Both the position numbers and the translations under genes were made by a program. Positions 1-8,178 of a DNA stretch of 21,576 bases are shown piece by piece. A model generated the notes under the pieces. The model saw nothing but the letters and a program-made list of their open reading frames with translations, had not been told where the DNA came from and did no database searches. Source of the DNA: JANRKG01 sp033763635. Lineage in GTDB: Bacteria; Cyanobacteriota; Cyanobacteriia; GCF-001939115. Location: assembly GCA_033763635.1 (NCBI GenBank), contig JANRKG010000202.1:1-21576 (forward strand). Reading direction: 5' to 3'. Position 1 is the first letter of the stretch. Each line of letters starts with the position of its first letter.

Positions 1-37
1 CTTCTTCGGAAGGGGTGTTCGTACTGGGAATTGCCAC
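1..37 (-). CDS. Possible first codons of fabZ, cut by the window edge
   Basis: Reading leftward from a GTG at 37 gives VAIPSTNTPSEE, which stays open to the window edge. No domain can be seen in twelve residues. The suggestion of FabZ (3-hydroxyacyl-ACP dehydratase) rests on context: in many cyanobacteria fabZ directly follows lpxC, and FabZ proteins there often begin with a short polar leader. A GAG triplet lies about 12 bases upstream as a weak ribosome site, and the frame is also open further upstream. Low confidence. Confidence 0.25.
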   Translation of the reverse strand, partial: MAIPSTNTPSEE

Positions 38-79
38 GTCTGACCAGAACTCAATCAATGAATAATAAAGACATATTAA

Positions 80-988
80 TCATCTCAGATTGTGGAATCT
101 TTGAGCCAGCGATCGAACAAGCTGGGTATGGAGGGTATGACTGGCTTTGTAAGCCATAAAATGGGCCTGGGGTAAAGAACCCAGCAGACTCAGATCTCCG
201 ACCAGATCCAAAAGTTTGTGACGTGCAGGTTCGTTGTCAAACCTTAAAGGTGGATTGATCCATCCCTCTGCCCCGCAAACTAGGGCATTTTCCAGACTTC
301 CGCCCTTGATAAGTCCCTGGGCACGGAGTGCGTCAATTTGGTGCGCCAGCCCAAAAGTACGAGCCGGAGCAACCTCGCTGACAAAAGAACCTCCGCCCGG
401 TGTGAAATAGCGACCGGGAGACCAGCTAAACCATTGATTGCCGATCGCAGGAAGGTCAAACTCAATCCCATAGGTAAACCGCAGTCCTGGGGCAGGGATG
501 GCTGCCACAAAAGCATCCTGCTGGGTAATCCAGATGGGTTCGGTTAAAACTGGCAGATCCAGGGGAGCCGACTGCTCCACCCAACCCGCCTCAACGATCG
601 CCTCGGCCCATTCCCGCGCTGACCCATCCAGTAACGGTAACTCAGGTCCATCCACCTCAATACGGGCATTCGTCACCCCCAGACCTGTCAAGGCCGACAG
701 CAAATGTTCCACGGTGCAAACCTTGGCAGGGCCACAAATCAATTCTGTAGACAGAAGCGTTTGATGAACGGCATCCGGAGCCACAGGGATGACGGGTGCA
801 TCTGATAAATCAACCCGCACAAAGCAGTGGCCTGTGCCAGGGGCCGCCGGGAGGACGCGAACGGAGGTTGTCACGCCCGAATGTAGGCCCACCCCCGATC
901 GCTCAAAAGCCGATCGCAGGGTGTGCTGAGTCAGGGGAGAGACGGGAAGAGACGGAGAAACGGATTCAGTCACTTTCGGTGGATTCAT
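80..988 (-). CDS. lpxC: LpxC, UDP-3-O-acyl-N-acetylglucosamine deacetylase
   Basis: This zinc enzyme carries out the first committed step of lipid A synthesis, removing the acetyl group from UDP-3-O-acyl-GlcNAc in the cytoplasm. The 302 residues from the chosen start match the usual length of about 300. The fold starts at QHTLRSAF with the SGVGLHSG segment. Zinc and catalytic residues are visible: E94-H95 in TVEHLLSAL, H257-K258 and D261 in ARHKLLD, and H284 in KASH. A small insertion, PGRYFTPGGG, lies at about residues 191-200. The frame is open upstream to 1078, but that longer form would overlap the end of bamA by 65 bases, so the ATG at 988, 25 bases after the bamA stop, is preferred. No clear Shine-Dalgarno is seen, so coupling to bamA is plausible. 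Part of a purC-bamA-lpxC run. Confidence 0.95.
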   Translation of the reverse strand: MNPPKVTESVSPSLPVSPLTQHTLRSAFERSGVGLHSGVTTSVRVLPAAPGTGHCFVRVDLSDAPVIPVAPDAVHQTLLSTELICGPAKVCTVEHLLSALTGLGVTNARIEVDGPELPLLDGSAREWAEAIVEAGWVEQSAPLDLPVLTEPIWITQQDAFVAAIPAPGLRFTYGIEFDLPAIGNQWFSWSPGRYFTPGGGSFVSEVAPARTFGLAHQIDALRAQGLIKGGSLENALVCGAEGWINPPLRFDNEPARHKLLDLVGDLSLLGSLPQAHFMAYKASHTLHTQLVRSLAQRFHNLR

Positions 989-1013
989 GCCAGTTCGGTG
1001 CCAGTGTTCAAGC

Positions 1014-3365
1014 TTAGAAGCGTTCCCCAATCCCAAAGTGGATTCTGCCACTCCCTTCGTCGCTGATCCCATAGTCAACCCGGATGGGGCCGAGTGGGGA
1101 CTGAATGCGGACTCCTAACCCATACCCAAAGCCACTTCCGGGCTTCCGACGAATCCCCGCAGGATTCCCCAGAACGCTGGACCCGGTGCCAAAATCGGTC
1201 GCCGCATCAAAGAAAAGCGCACCGCCCACGATCGAGAAGATGGGAAAACGGTATTCAGCCGTCGCCTGGATAAAGTTCCGGGCACTTCCCAATGCGCCTT
1301 CATCGTAGCCCCGTACCGAGTTACTGCCTCCCAAGGCAAAAGCTTCATAGGGAGGTAAATCACCGATCGCAGCCCCGGCCTGGATGTTAAAGGCGAAAGC
1401 CTGAGGCCCATCTGAGAAATTGATGTATCTCACTGGGATGTAATAGCTGTAGCTTCCCCGCAGACGATTCAAGAAAATTGATCCCGATCCGAGCGGAATG
1501 GATTGTTCAGTTCCCAACCGTAAGAAAGAACCGCTGGTCGGTCGGAGGGGATCATTTCGTCGATCCTGCACGGCCCCAAACTGAACCGTGAATAGGTCAT
1601 CAATCCCGGTGCGGCTAAAACTGAGGGGGTTCCCCCGCTCATCAAAGCGGGCAATATTTCGGTTCACGTCTCGCACCGAAATTCTTTGATATTGTGCCCC
1701 TAAGGAAGCAACCCAACCGCCCTCTAAGGGACGGGTGAAACTGATCCCTCCCCCCAGACGATCGATCCGGGGCCGATCGCCTCCCGGTAAGCGAACTTCT
1801 TGTTTGCCGCCATCAAAGACCAGAGAGAGCGATCGGCGGTTAAACAGGTTGACGGTGTAGGAAGTCCGGAAGGGATCGCCCGCAATCCAGGGATCAGTAA
1901 AGTTCAGGTCAAACAAGAGTTCCCGTTCACCGACCTGGATTTCAGCCCCCAGTTTCTGGTTATTTCCCCCCAGGTTTTGCTCCTGATAGCTGACCGTCCC
2001 GAACAGGCCACTCGCAGAGCTAATTCCTAACCCTGCCGCCAGCGATCCGGAGTTCCGTTCAATCACATTGGCAACCACGACGACTTTACGGGGATCTTGA
2101 CCGGGACTGAGGGAGAGGCGTACATCCTCAAAGATCCCCAAGCCAAATACCCGTTGTAGATCTCGTTCTGCCTGGGTCCGGTTAAAGACCGTTCCTGGCT
2201 TGATCGTAAATTCTCGCGTCACAATAAAAGAACGGGTTCGGCCTTGAATGGGTTGCCCCTTGTCGTCGGTTTCATCCCCTTCTTTATTAAGGAAGCGGAC
2301 CTGGATATCTTCCACAACCCCCTCTGCAACCTGGAGGGTCACGACTCCGTTATCCGTGACCTGGGGGGCATCGGTTACCTGAGCCAGAACGTACCCGTTA
2401 TCCTGATACCATTTGTTGACTTCCCGAATTCCTTCCTGAAATCGCCGGAGGTTCAGAATCTGACCGTATTGAGCCTTAAAAATATTGTCTACAACGGATT
2501 GAGGTAGGACTTGATTACCTTCTATCCGCACGGAATTCAAAGCCGGGTTTGCCCTGACCTCAAAGGTGACGCGCACACCCAGGGGGGTATCTTCTGGAAC
2601 AGCCCGCACATTCGCAAAAAAGCCTGTATTGAAGATGGCATTGATGTCTTCTTGCAGTTCGGTGCGGGTTGCCGTCCGCCCCGGACGAGTCCGAATCACC
2701 CGATAGACCTCATCTAACAGCGTCCCTTCAACTCCACTGACCGCGACTTCAGCTACAAGCACTCGTGGTTCTACCTCTCCCGTTGGAGCGGCTTCGGGAG
2801 CAGGAGTCAGGGGAGACGTTTGAGGGGCAGGAGTCGTTGGCGCAGGTTGGGGAGTGGTGGGTGTACCCTGCCCTGCGGGTGGGGGCGTGCTTGGACTGGC
2901 CTGTGCCAATTCTAGCAGGGTAGCACCACGGGCTTGATCGACTTCTGGGAGTGGAACCCCGACCAGGGGCGCATCCGAAGCGAGGGGGTCTTGTCTAGAA
3001 GCCACCGATAGGTCGGCAGGGCGTTCAACGGGAAACTGCTCAGGAATGCTAACGCTTGAGACGGCATTGGTAGCCTGGGAGTTCTCTGCCTGCTCTGGGA
3101 CCGCTTGGGCCTTTAACGGGTTGAGTCGTTCCGGGTTCTGCAAGCTGGTTTCATTGCTCTCTGGTTCCTGCGACCCAACTGCATTCGGACTACCACTGGC
3201 GATCGGAGCATAGTAGAGAGTTTGTCCGCTAGCAGAGGGCTGCACACCCAAGGCGGCGGAGGTAGCTAAAAGGGCTACCAGCACTGGAGATAAGCGATTT
3301 TTGCTTGTGTTACTTTGCACGTCCACACACCATATTCTAATGAGATAGCTTCCAACCAGGGGCAA
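1014..3365 (-). CDS. bamA: BamA/Omp85 outer-membrane protein assembly factor
   Basis: This is the outer-membrane beta-barrel insertase. The 783 residues run in order: a signal peptide with hydrophobic core at about residues 25-41 (LSPVLVALLATSAALGV); a low-complexity Ala/Pro/Thr linker at about 155-200; three POTRA domains (about 200-275, 276-350 and 351-450), the number usual for cyanobacterial Omp85; and a 16-strand-type barrel to the end. The barrel has the lid-loop motif VRGY at 684-687 and ends in a terminal Phe, the classic barrel sorting signal. The start at 3365 is a TTG with AGAAGG about six bases upstream. In-frame GTG codons at residues 14 and 16 are alternatives that would give a shorter n-region. 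It lies 77 bases after purC and 25 bases before lpxC, so protein and lipid A parts of the outer membrane are probably co-transcribed. Confidence 0.95.
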   Translation of the reverse strand: MPLVGSYLIRIWCVDVQSNTSKNRLSPVLVALLATSAALGVQPSASGQTLYYAPIASGSPNAVGSQEPESNETSLQNPERLNPLKAQAVPEQAENSQATNAVSSVSIPEQFPVERPADLSVASRQDPLASDAPLVGVPLPEVDQARGATLLELAQASPSTPPPAGQGTPTTPQPAPTTPAPQTSPLTPAPEAAPTGEVEPRVLVAEVAVSGVEGTLLDEVYRVIRTRPGRTATRTELQEDINAIFNTGFFANVRAVPEDTPLGVRVTFEVRANPALNSVRIEGNQVLPQSVVDNIFKAQYGQILNLRRFQEGIREVNKWYQDNGYVLAQVTDAPQVTDNGVVTLQVAEGVVEDIQVRFLNKEGDETDDKGQPIQGRTRSFIVTREFTIKPGTVFNRTQAERDLQRVFGLGIFEDVRLSLSPGQDPRKVVVVANVIERNSGSLAAGLGISSASGLFGTVSYQEQNLGGNNQKLGAEIQVGERELLFDLNFTDPWIAGDPFRTSYTVNLFNRRSLSLVFDGGKQEVRLPGGDRPRIDRLGGGISFTRPLEGGWVASLGAQYQRISVRDVNRNIARFDERGNPLSFSRTGIDDLFTVQFGAVQDRRNDPLRPTSGSFLRLGTEQSIPLGSGSIFLNRLRGSYSYYIPVRYINFSDGPQAFAFNIQAGAAIGDLPPYEAFALGGSNSVRGYDEGALGSARNFIQATAEYRFPIFSIVGGALFFDAATDFGTGSSVLGNPAGIRRKPGSGFGYGLGVRIQSPLGPIRVDYGISDEGSGRIHFGIGERF

Positions 3366-3442
3366 GCAGAGCCTTCTGAGTGAACACCCTGAGCAAGTGG
3401 CAAGATTCTACCGTATTGATCCTACACGGTGTTAAGCCATTG

Positions 3443-4171
3443 TTAAGTAGTTTGGCCCAGAACACGCTGAAGAACCTGCTGATAAGCTTCTTCCACATTT
3501 CCAAGATCCCGTCGAAACCGATCCTTATCCAGCACCCGTCGATCGGGGTCCGATTCGGCCTGATTCCAGAGACGGCAGGTGTCAGGGCTAATTTCGTCCG
3601 CCAGCAGAATTTTCTGATGGCGATCGATCCCGAATTCCAGCTTGAAATCAACGAGGGTGATTCCACATTGCTGAAAAAAGGCTGACAGAGAATCATTGAC
3701 CTGAAGGGCCATCTGTTTGAGTTGCTCAACTTGTTCCGGTGTTGCCAGATTAAGCAACCGCAGACGATCGACCGTCAGTAAGGGATCACCTAACCCATCG
3801 TTTTTGTAATAAAACTCAACGAGTGGGGGGTGTAGCACCGTCCCAACGGCTAACCCCGTTTGTTGACTGAGACTGCCCGCTGCAATGTTCCTGACTACAA
3901 CTTCGAGGGGCACAATTTTGACGGCTCGCACTCGCATTTCGGTGGCAGTGGGGCGATCGATAAAATGGGTGGGGATGCCCTGTTTCTCCAGGCGCTGAAA
4001 CAGATGGCTGGAAATGGCACAGTTAATTTCCCCTTTCCCGGCAATTTGCCCCCGCTTTTGGGCATTGAAGGCCGTTGCATCGTCTTTGAAATAGGTAATT
4101 AAAATGTCCGGGTCATCCGTGGTGTAAACAATTTTTGCTTTCCCTTCATAAAGTTTTTGGCGAACTGACAT
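3443..4171 (-). CDS. purC: PurC, SAICAR synthetase
   Basis: Phosphoribosylaminoimidazole-succinocarboxamide synthase ligates aspartate to CAIR using ATP, in de novo purine synthesis. The 242 residues match the usual bacterial length. Diagnostic segments are YEGKAKIVY (residues 8-16), DDATAFNAQK (30-39), PLEVVVRNIAAGS (88-100), LVDFKLEFG (173-181) and LADEISPDTCRLW (190-202). The frame is open up to 4282, but the ATG at 4171 has AGAGG about seven bases upstream and starts exactly at the family N-terminus (MSVRQKLYEGK), so the 37 extra residues are discarded. It is first in the minus-strand run with bamA and lpxC and is divergent from the methyltransferase gene across a 210-base gap. Confidence 0.96.
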   Translation of the reverse strand: MSVRQKLYEGKAKIVYTTDDPDILITYFKDDATAFNAQKRGQIAGKGEINCAISSHLFQRLEKQGIPTHFIDRPTATEMRVRAVKIVPLEVVVRNIAAGSLSQQTGLAVGTVLHPPLVEFYYKNDGLGDPLLTVDRLRLLNLATPEQVEQLKQMALQVNDSLSAFFQQCGITLVDFKLEFGIDRHQKILLADEISPDTCRLWNQAESDPDRRVLDKDRFRRDLGNVEEAYQQVLQRVLGQTT

Positions 4172-4311
4172 ACGATGCCTCTGGATAAAAAGTGGGAATA
4201 CTGGGGAAATACTGGGGATGCTGCACCAACGGGCATCCGTAACTTCATCCATAACTTCATCAATCAGTGTAGTTTCTATCAAGGGGCTTATAAATATTGT
4301 CTGAATGTCTC

Positions 4312-4339
4312 TTGATGGGAAAGAAAGGAATAGTATCTT
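4312..4339 (+). promoter_or_regulatory. Possible sigma-70-type promoter for the methyltransferase gene
   Basis: TTGATG at 4312-4317 and TATCTT at 4334-4339 are separated by 16 bases, about 40 bases upstream of the ATG at 4382. The gene also has a good ribosome site (AAAAGGAG, about eight bases before the ATG). This is a match by eye only. Confidence 0.3.
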
Positions 4340-4381
4340 ACAAGATTAGGCTAGGAATCGGCTGTAAAAGGAGACTGCTGC

Positions 4382-5257
4382 ATGACGACACTTAATGACT
4401 TTCAGCTTCAAAATGGTGTTTACTTTCCACCAAATTCTTTGCAGCAGGGGGATTCCCAACCCAAGCAACTCTGGGAAAAGATTGCTGCCAAGTACTATGC
4501 AGACGAATCAGTTAAAGATGAGTACGTACCCAATAATCTTCCCCTTACTGGGGAACGGGGCGGAATCTGGCCTTCCCTGCCTCCCGGTCAGCATTTTGAT
4601 TCAATTTTGGAAATCGGCTGTGGTTACGGTCGCGCTTCAATTTACCTATCTAAGCGCAAGGAATTTACTTGCAAGAAATACTACTGTCTGGATATTGCGG
4701 AAACGATGCTCCGGAACCTGCTGAAATATAAGCAGGAATTTAACTTTTATCCTGCTGCGGATGTGTTCCCCATTTGTATGTCCGCTGGAGAGGATTTGCC
4801 CCTGGAAGATAATTCTGTGAATTTGGTCATTTCTGACAGTGTATTCATGCACATCACGTTAGAGCAGGTGAAGCGAACGCTGGCAGAAGTGAAGCGGGTT
4901 TTACGGCCCGGAGGCTCCTTTATTTTTCACAATTCCTTCTACAACAAGAATTCACCGAAGCACGTTATCCATAACACTGTGCGCCTGATGGCGTTTTGGA
5001 GAATTAAGCCCCTTTATTTGAAACAGTATTCTTTAGAAGAAGTTGATGAGTTGATCAAAGCCTCCGGGCTTCCCGATAAGGCTGCGGCTTTCACTATTTT
5101 GCCCTCGGAACCTGCTGTTATTCCGACTGAAGTGGGCGGGGTGGCGGTTCCGTTCTCCTCAACCATCAATAGCCTGAATTACCCTGAGTCCTGGCGAGGA
5201 GTGCTTGCCAGAACCTACAGTGTGTACAGCAATAATTTGCTGAAGCCAGCAGCGTAG
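4382..5257 (+). CDS. Class I SAM-dependent methyltransferase, substrate unknown
   Basis: A 291-residue cytoplasmic protein with a Rossmann-type methyltransferase domain of the Methyltransf_11/25 kind. Motif I is ILEIGCGYG (residues 75-83), the acidic residue binding the SAM ribose is probably D104 in YYCLDIAETM, a motif II-like strand is NSVNLVISDS (144-153), and motif III is VLRPGGSF (173-180). The 60 residues before motif I and about 100 after motif III are not a family I recognise and would carry substrate choice. The start is supported by AAAAGGAG before the ATG at 4382. It stands alone on the plus strand and is followed 26 bases later by a palindromic repeat. Neighbours give no clue to the substrate; a small molecule or a quinone/lipid precursor are possibilities only. 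Confidence 0.85.
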   Translation: MTTLNDFQLQNGVYFPPNSLQQGDSQPKQLWEKIAAKYYADESVKDEYVPNNLPLTGERGGIWPSLPPGQHFDSILEIGCGYGRASIYLSKRKEFTCKKYYCLDIAETMLRNLLKYKQEFNFYPAADVFPICMSAGEDLPLEDNSVNLVISDSVFMHITLEQVKRTLAEVKRVLRPGGSFIFHNSFYNKNSPKHVIHNTVRLMAFWRIKPLYLKQYSLEEVDELIKASGLPDKAAAFTILPSEPAVIPTEVGGVAVPFSSTINSLNYPESWRGVLARTYSVYSNNLLKPAA

Positions 5258-5282
5258 GGACCAAGTTTTTGTTTGGCGAATT

Positions 5283-5394
5283 GAGATTTCCAGAAAAGAG
5301 TTTACCTGTGGGTTGCCCTTGGGCTGCGCTCAGGGCGCGGGTGCTGGTTGAGCGAAGCCGAAACCAGCGGGTAGATTGTTTTTCGGAAATCTCC
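5283..5394. repeat. Interspersed palindromic repeat, copy 1
   Basis: The element has inverted ends: GAGATTTCC at 5283-5291 and GGAAATCTC at 5385-5393. Its core holds GCTGCGCTCA facing TGAGCGAAGC. The outer arms stay partly complementary inward, so the whole 112 bases can fold as one long hairpin. Closely similar sequences lie at 17386-17475 and, inverted, at 8560-8660; the core recurs at 12021-12096. It lies 26 bases after the methyltransferase stop codon. No reading frame is carried, so it is a non-autonomous, MITE-like or REP-like element. Confidence 0.75.
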
Positions 5395-5571
5395 TAAGCG
5401 GATGCTCTCCCCTGCAACCCGACCCTGTACCTAGACTTCCTGAATCCTCTCCTGGGAGGGGCAGGGGTGGGTTTTGCTTTCGCAAAAGTATCTCTCCAAG
5501 GGGCAGCTTGAGCCTACACCCCTTGACCCACTCCGGCCTGCGGCCACCCCTCCCACGAGGGGATTTTAATT
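5395..5571. other. Hairpin-rich intergenic stretch between convergent genes
   Basis: Several inverted repeats are packed here: a GGGAGGGG near 5457 faces CCCCTCCC near 5547; TTTTGC/GCAAAA forms a tight hairpin near 5474-5489; CAAGGGG faces CCCCTTG; and CCCCTC/GAGGGG at 5547-5562 is a six-pair GC stem followed on the plus strand by an ATTTTAATTTT tail. It probably acts as a bidirectional 3'-end or is a degraded second repeat element. No gene is seen. Confidence 0.5.
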
Positions 5572-6771
5572 TTAGGTTAGCCTTGCCCCACTCCGAATTG
5601 CTTCCCAAGTCTGCCGATATTCTTGAAGGGCAGAGGCGGATAGGGGATGCAGAAATTCGCACTTTTGCAGCAGAGCTTGCGACGGCAGAATCAGACCGTT
5701 ATTTTGTAGCTCGGCTGGGAGGGTGGCTCGATCGCTCCCCACAACCACCGGAGATGCGGCCCGACTGAGGATCGAGAGGGATTGGGCGATCGGAGCTTGC
5801 CAGCAAAAATCAATCCAGGCTTCCAGCAGATCTTCTGTCGCCGAGGTAGTGGAGGCGGCAACAGGACGCACCCAGAGATCGCTCCAAAGAGCTGTTCCAC
5901 TGGTAGGGACCACAATCCCAATGTGGCGGCTGGTTTGCAGGAGGGGAATCAGATCGAGGGACCAACCCACCGCCACTGCCGTATCTTTTAGAAGTAGTGG
6001 TTGCAGGTAGTTTGTGGAACTATAGAACCTGGCCTGGTTATGTAGTGCTTTCAGTTCTGTATTGAGTCCTGGGACCGAGCTTAAAGGCTTGGGAGAATTG
6101 TAAGAATCCCCCAGCATTTTCAGGGTTAGCCCAATCACTTCGCGGGCGCTCTCCAGCAGGGAGATTTGGCCTTTTAACTCCGGTCGCCACAGGTCGCCCC
6201 AATCCTGGGGCGGCTCCCATCCCTTTTTCTGAAAAACATCCCTACGATAGGCCATTACCGTCATGCCCCAGCGGTAGGGAGCGCCCCACACCTGCCCGGA
6301 AGTCGTCAGTTGCCCCTGTCGATCGCGGGTCACTAAGCGTTGCCACTCGGTTGGCAGTGCTTTCCATCCCGACAATTTTTCTAACTCAAGGGGTTGAATG
6401 AGTTGTTGTTGAATGGCGCGCGTGAGCCAATAATCCCCCAATGTCACCAGATCGGCTACCTGGGGCCGCCGGGTGTTTTGGAACGGAATGGGGAAGGGAA
6501 ATCCCGATCGCGGTTCCCCTTTCGGTGCAGGTTTCCAGGCTTCTAACAGAGAAAAGAGTCCCGGCAATTCAGGTACGGGGGTAAAATCCAGGTGAAACGA
6601 GCCTGGGGACGAGCGCCGCAACTCCTGGCGGAAGCGGTTGAGAATTTGGGGGGGGATGGAGTTTTTGAGAATTCGGACCCGCAAGGTTCGCGCATTGGCT
6701 CCGGTACAGGCTGTCATGCCCTGGCTCAGGGCCAGTAGCCCCATTCCCATGATAAAAGTACGTCGATCCAT
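5572..6771 (-). CDS. Lipoprotein periplasmic solute-binding protein (PotD/PotF-like), substrate unknown
   Basis: A 399-residue extracellular solute-binding protein, expected to be anchored by lipid and to capture a ligand for an ABC importer. The N-terminus MDRRTFIMGMGLLALSQGM has a twin-arginine-like RR at residues 3-4, a hydrophobic stretch, and a lipobox-like MTAC with Cys22. The body has the usual landmarks of the iron/spermidine-type fold: VADLVTLGDYWL, WGAPYRWGMTVMAYRRDVF, and DWGDLWRPELKGQISLL. No ATPase or permease gene is in the window, so it is an orphan here. The ATG at 6771 overlaps the TGA of the upstream gene (TGATG) with GAGG four bases before it, indicating translational coupling; a GTG one codon earlier is the alternative start. 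The ligand (polyamine, metal chelate or other) cannot be told from sequence. Confidence 0.8.
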   Translation of the reverse strand: MDRRTFIMGMGLLALSQGMTACTGANARTLRVRILKNSIPPQILNRFRQELRRSSPGSFHLDFTPVPELPGLFSLLEAWKPAPKGEPRSGFPFPIPFQNTRRPQVADLVTLGDYWLTRAIQQQLIQPLELEKLSGWKALPTEWQRLVTRDRQGQLTTSGQVWGAPYRWGMTVMAYRRDVFQKKGWEPPQDWGDLWRPELKGQISLLESAREVIGLTLKMLGDSYNSPKPLSSVPGLNTELKALHNQARFYSSTNYLQPLLLKDTAVAVGWSLDLIPLLQTSRHIGIVVPTSGTALWSDLWVRPVAASTTSATEDLLEAWIDFCWQAPIAQSLSILSRAASPVVVGSDRATLPAELQNNGLILPSQALLQKCEFLHPLSASALQEYRQTWEAIRSGARLT

Positions 6772-7433
6772 CACACCTCGCTGGCACGTCGATGTTCCAC
6801 CCCAAAGCCAATCAAGCTAATCACTTGAGGATCTGCATCAGAGTTGTCAAGGGAGGGGCGTTGATAGGTGATGATCGTCCGCATGCGGAGGTCAGGAGTC
6901 ACAAACCGCATCTGGTCTAACGCGATCGATCGTCGATAGTATGTCGTCATCTCCAGGGTTTGTCGAGTGGGTTGGTACGTGAACTGCCCTGCGATCGCCC
7001 CCGATTCCGAATAACCCTCATCCCGCAAGTAAAAACCTCGCACCACCTCCGTTGAATCAGGGGGAACTTGGGCGGCGATCGGCAGTGGTGACGCATTCCC
7101 AGCAATCACCTCGGAAGGGAGATCCGTTGCTGGTACAAAGAGGGCTTTCAGACTCATCGCGACCTCTTCTCCTGTTTCCGATCGGGTTTCAAAGGAAATC
7201 GCGAATCCCGGCCATTGAAAAGCGGCAAGGGTTTGTAAGGAATGGGACGCTTCTGGAGTTGGCTGTCCAATGCCAGCCCCTTTCAGGATGCCTTGCTTTT
7301 CATTCTCTGACAGAGAAGTGACTCGAAATTCAGTATAGGAGCGCTCCACAATTCCCTGCCCCAACATGTGGTAAGTCCGTTCCGTAGTCCAAACCCCCGG
7401 ACAGGCTGCAAAAAAATCCGAAAAACTCAACAT
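6771..7433 (-). CDS. CpeS/CpcS-like protein (phycobiliprotein lyase family)
   Basis: A 220-residue protein resembling the S/U-type chromophore lyases, lipocalin-like proteins that bind a bilin and attach it to a phycobiliprotein cysteine. Family-like features are the N-terminal DFFAACPGVWTTERTYHML (residues 6-24) and the late MRFVTPDLRMRT (175-186), matching the family's pattern of an F/W strand followed by P-N/D-L-R-x-R-T. It is somewhat longer than typical lyases because of a low-similarity middle (about 100-130). Its stop overlaps the start of the lipoprotein gene. No ribosome site is visible before the ATG. Whether it is an active lyase or a diverged relative cannot be decided; no phycobiliprotein gene is nearby. 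Confidence 0.7.
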   Translation of the reverse strand: MLSFSDFFAACPGVWTTERTYHMLGQGIVERSYTEFRVTSLSENEKQGILKGAGIGQPTPEASHSLQTLAAFQWPGFAISFETRSETGEEVAMSLKALFVPATDLPSEVIAGNASPLPIAAQVPPDSTEVVRGFYLRDEGYSESGAIAGQFTYQPTRQTLEMTTYYRRSIALDQMRFVTPDLRMRTIITYQRPSLDNSDADPQVISLIGFGVEHRRASEV

Positions 7434-7636
7434 AGATGTTGTAAAGCCACTGTTTTTTTGTAAAGGTTCGGCTTTCAGAAAACCGCATTTTCTATTTTAT
7501 TGATCTTACAAAAAAGATGGCAGACCTTGATTAGGAGTCATTTTACGAAAAAGGGGGAAATATTTTACTCAAAACAGCAAGCCTACTGTTCATTGCTCTG
7601 ATTGACCCTTCCTCTTTTCTTAATAACAAATCTATC

Positions 7637-7700
7637 AAGCCGTAAGGAAGGATGAAACGGCTTTTAGAAGAAAGCCAATTTTAAGATACGGCTTTTTTCT
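7637..7700 (+). promoter_or_regulatory. Competing hairpins around a ten-codon mini-ORF, attenuator-like
   Basis: Four segments can pair alternatively: A AAGCCGT (7637-7643), B ACGGCTT (7657-7663), C AAAGCC (7671-7676) and D ACGGCTT (7688-7694), with T6 ending at 7698. A:B (7 bp) puts a ribosome site AAGGAAGG and an ATG (7652) in its loop. B:C gives a 6-bp stem with a six-base loop. C:D gives a 6-bp stem followed by the T-run, like an intrinsic terminator. The ATG opens MKRLLEESQF, stopping at 7684. Function is inferred; tandem terminators of an unseen small RNA are the alternative. Confidence 0.35.
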
Positions 7701-8154
7701 GACAGGAGCAAATCAGTGGGTTGAATGCCTTTAAAGTGTCTTCCGGAAATCACCTTGACCCTATTCATACCCTGAAATCAGAGCATCTCAACATTACCTC
7801 GCTCACCCTAATACCGCCATAACCCAGAGGGGGCAAGTTTTTTGCATTCAATTAAAAGATTCACTTCACAGGCGAGATGTGTTCTCTATCGTCATTCTTT
7901 TCTGGCTATCAATAGCAATATTTTCTGAAAAGTTTCCTGGAATTTTTAACATGAGTCATGAGTTGCCTTTATTCTTTTAATTTTTGAAAAACACATCCAA
8001 ATTTAATTTGGTTTGGAATTTACAACAAAAGTTTTTCTTTTTGCTTGTAATTCCTCTCCCAATCAGTAACTTCTCTTTCAACTTCTATCGAAAAATTAAA
8101 TCATTCAGCAAGAACTCCTCTTTCTTTGGGTTCTTCTCTTAGGATGAAGCTGTG

Positions 8155-8160
8155 TATAAT
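8155..8160 (+). promoter_or_regulatory. Consensus -10 box TATAAT before the small coiled-coil gene
   Basis: A perfect TATAAT lies 18 bases before the ATG at 8179. Transcription would start near 8167, leaving a leader of about 12 bases. The -35 region is poor (TTCTTC at about 8131 with 18-base spacing). Confidence 0.5.
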
Positions 8161-8178
8161 TGGGGCTAGAGTGATCAC

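Larger units (their letters stand above)
7434..8178. other. AT-rich 745-base intergenic region, divergent promoters
   Basis: This gap separates divergently transcribed genes and is visibly more AT-rich than the rest of the window. AAAGCC-type and GGCTTT-type segments recur (7443, 7470, 7638, 7659, 7671, 7690) and can pair in several ways. The right end carries a consensus -10 box. From about 7700 to 8140 I see no gene, tRNA, or recognisable 6S, tmRNA, SRP or RNase P signature, only AT-rich runs. Confidence 0.5.

Noticed and set aside
3380..3685. 101-codon plus-strand reading frame antisense to purC
   Set aside because: It lies almost wholly inside the confident purC gene on the other strand.
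5330..5768. Two overlapping frames of 110 and 130 codons
   Set aside because: They are created by the GC-rich palindromic and hairpin sequence between the methyltransferase and binding-protein genes.
7434..8178. A housekeeping RNA gene (6S, tmRNA, SRP, RNase P or tRNA) in the AT-rich gap
   Set aside because: None of the conserved signature segments or a cloverleaf was found on either strand.
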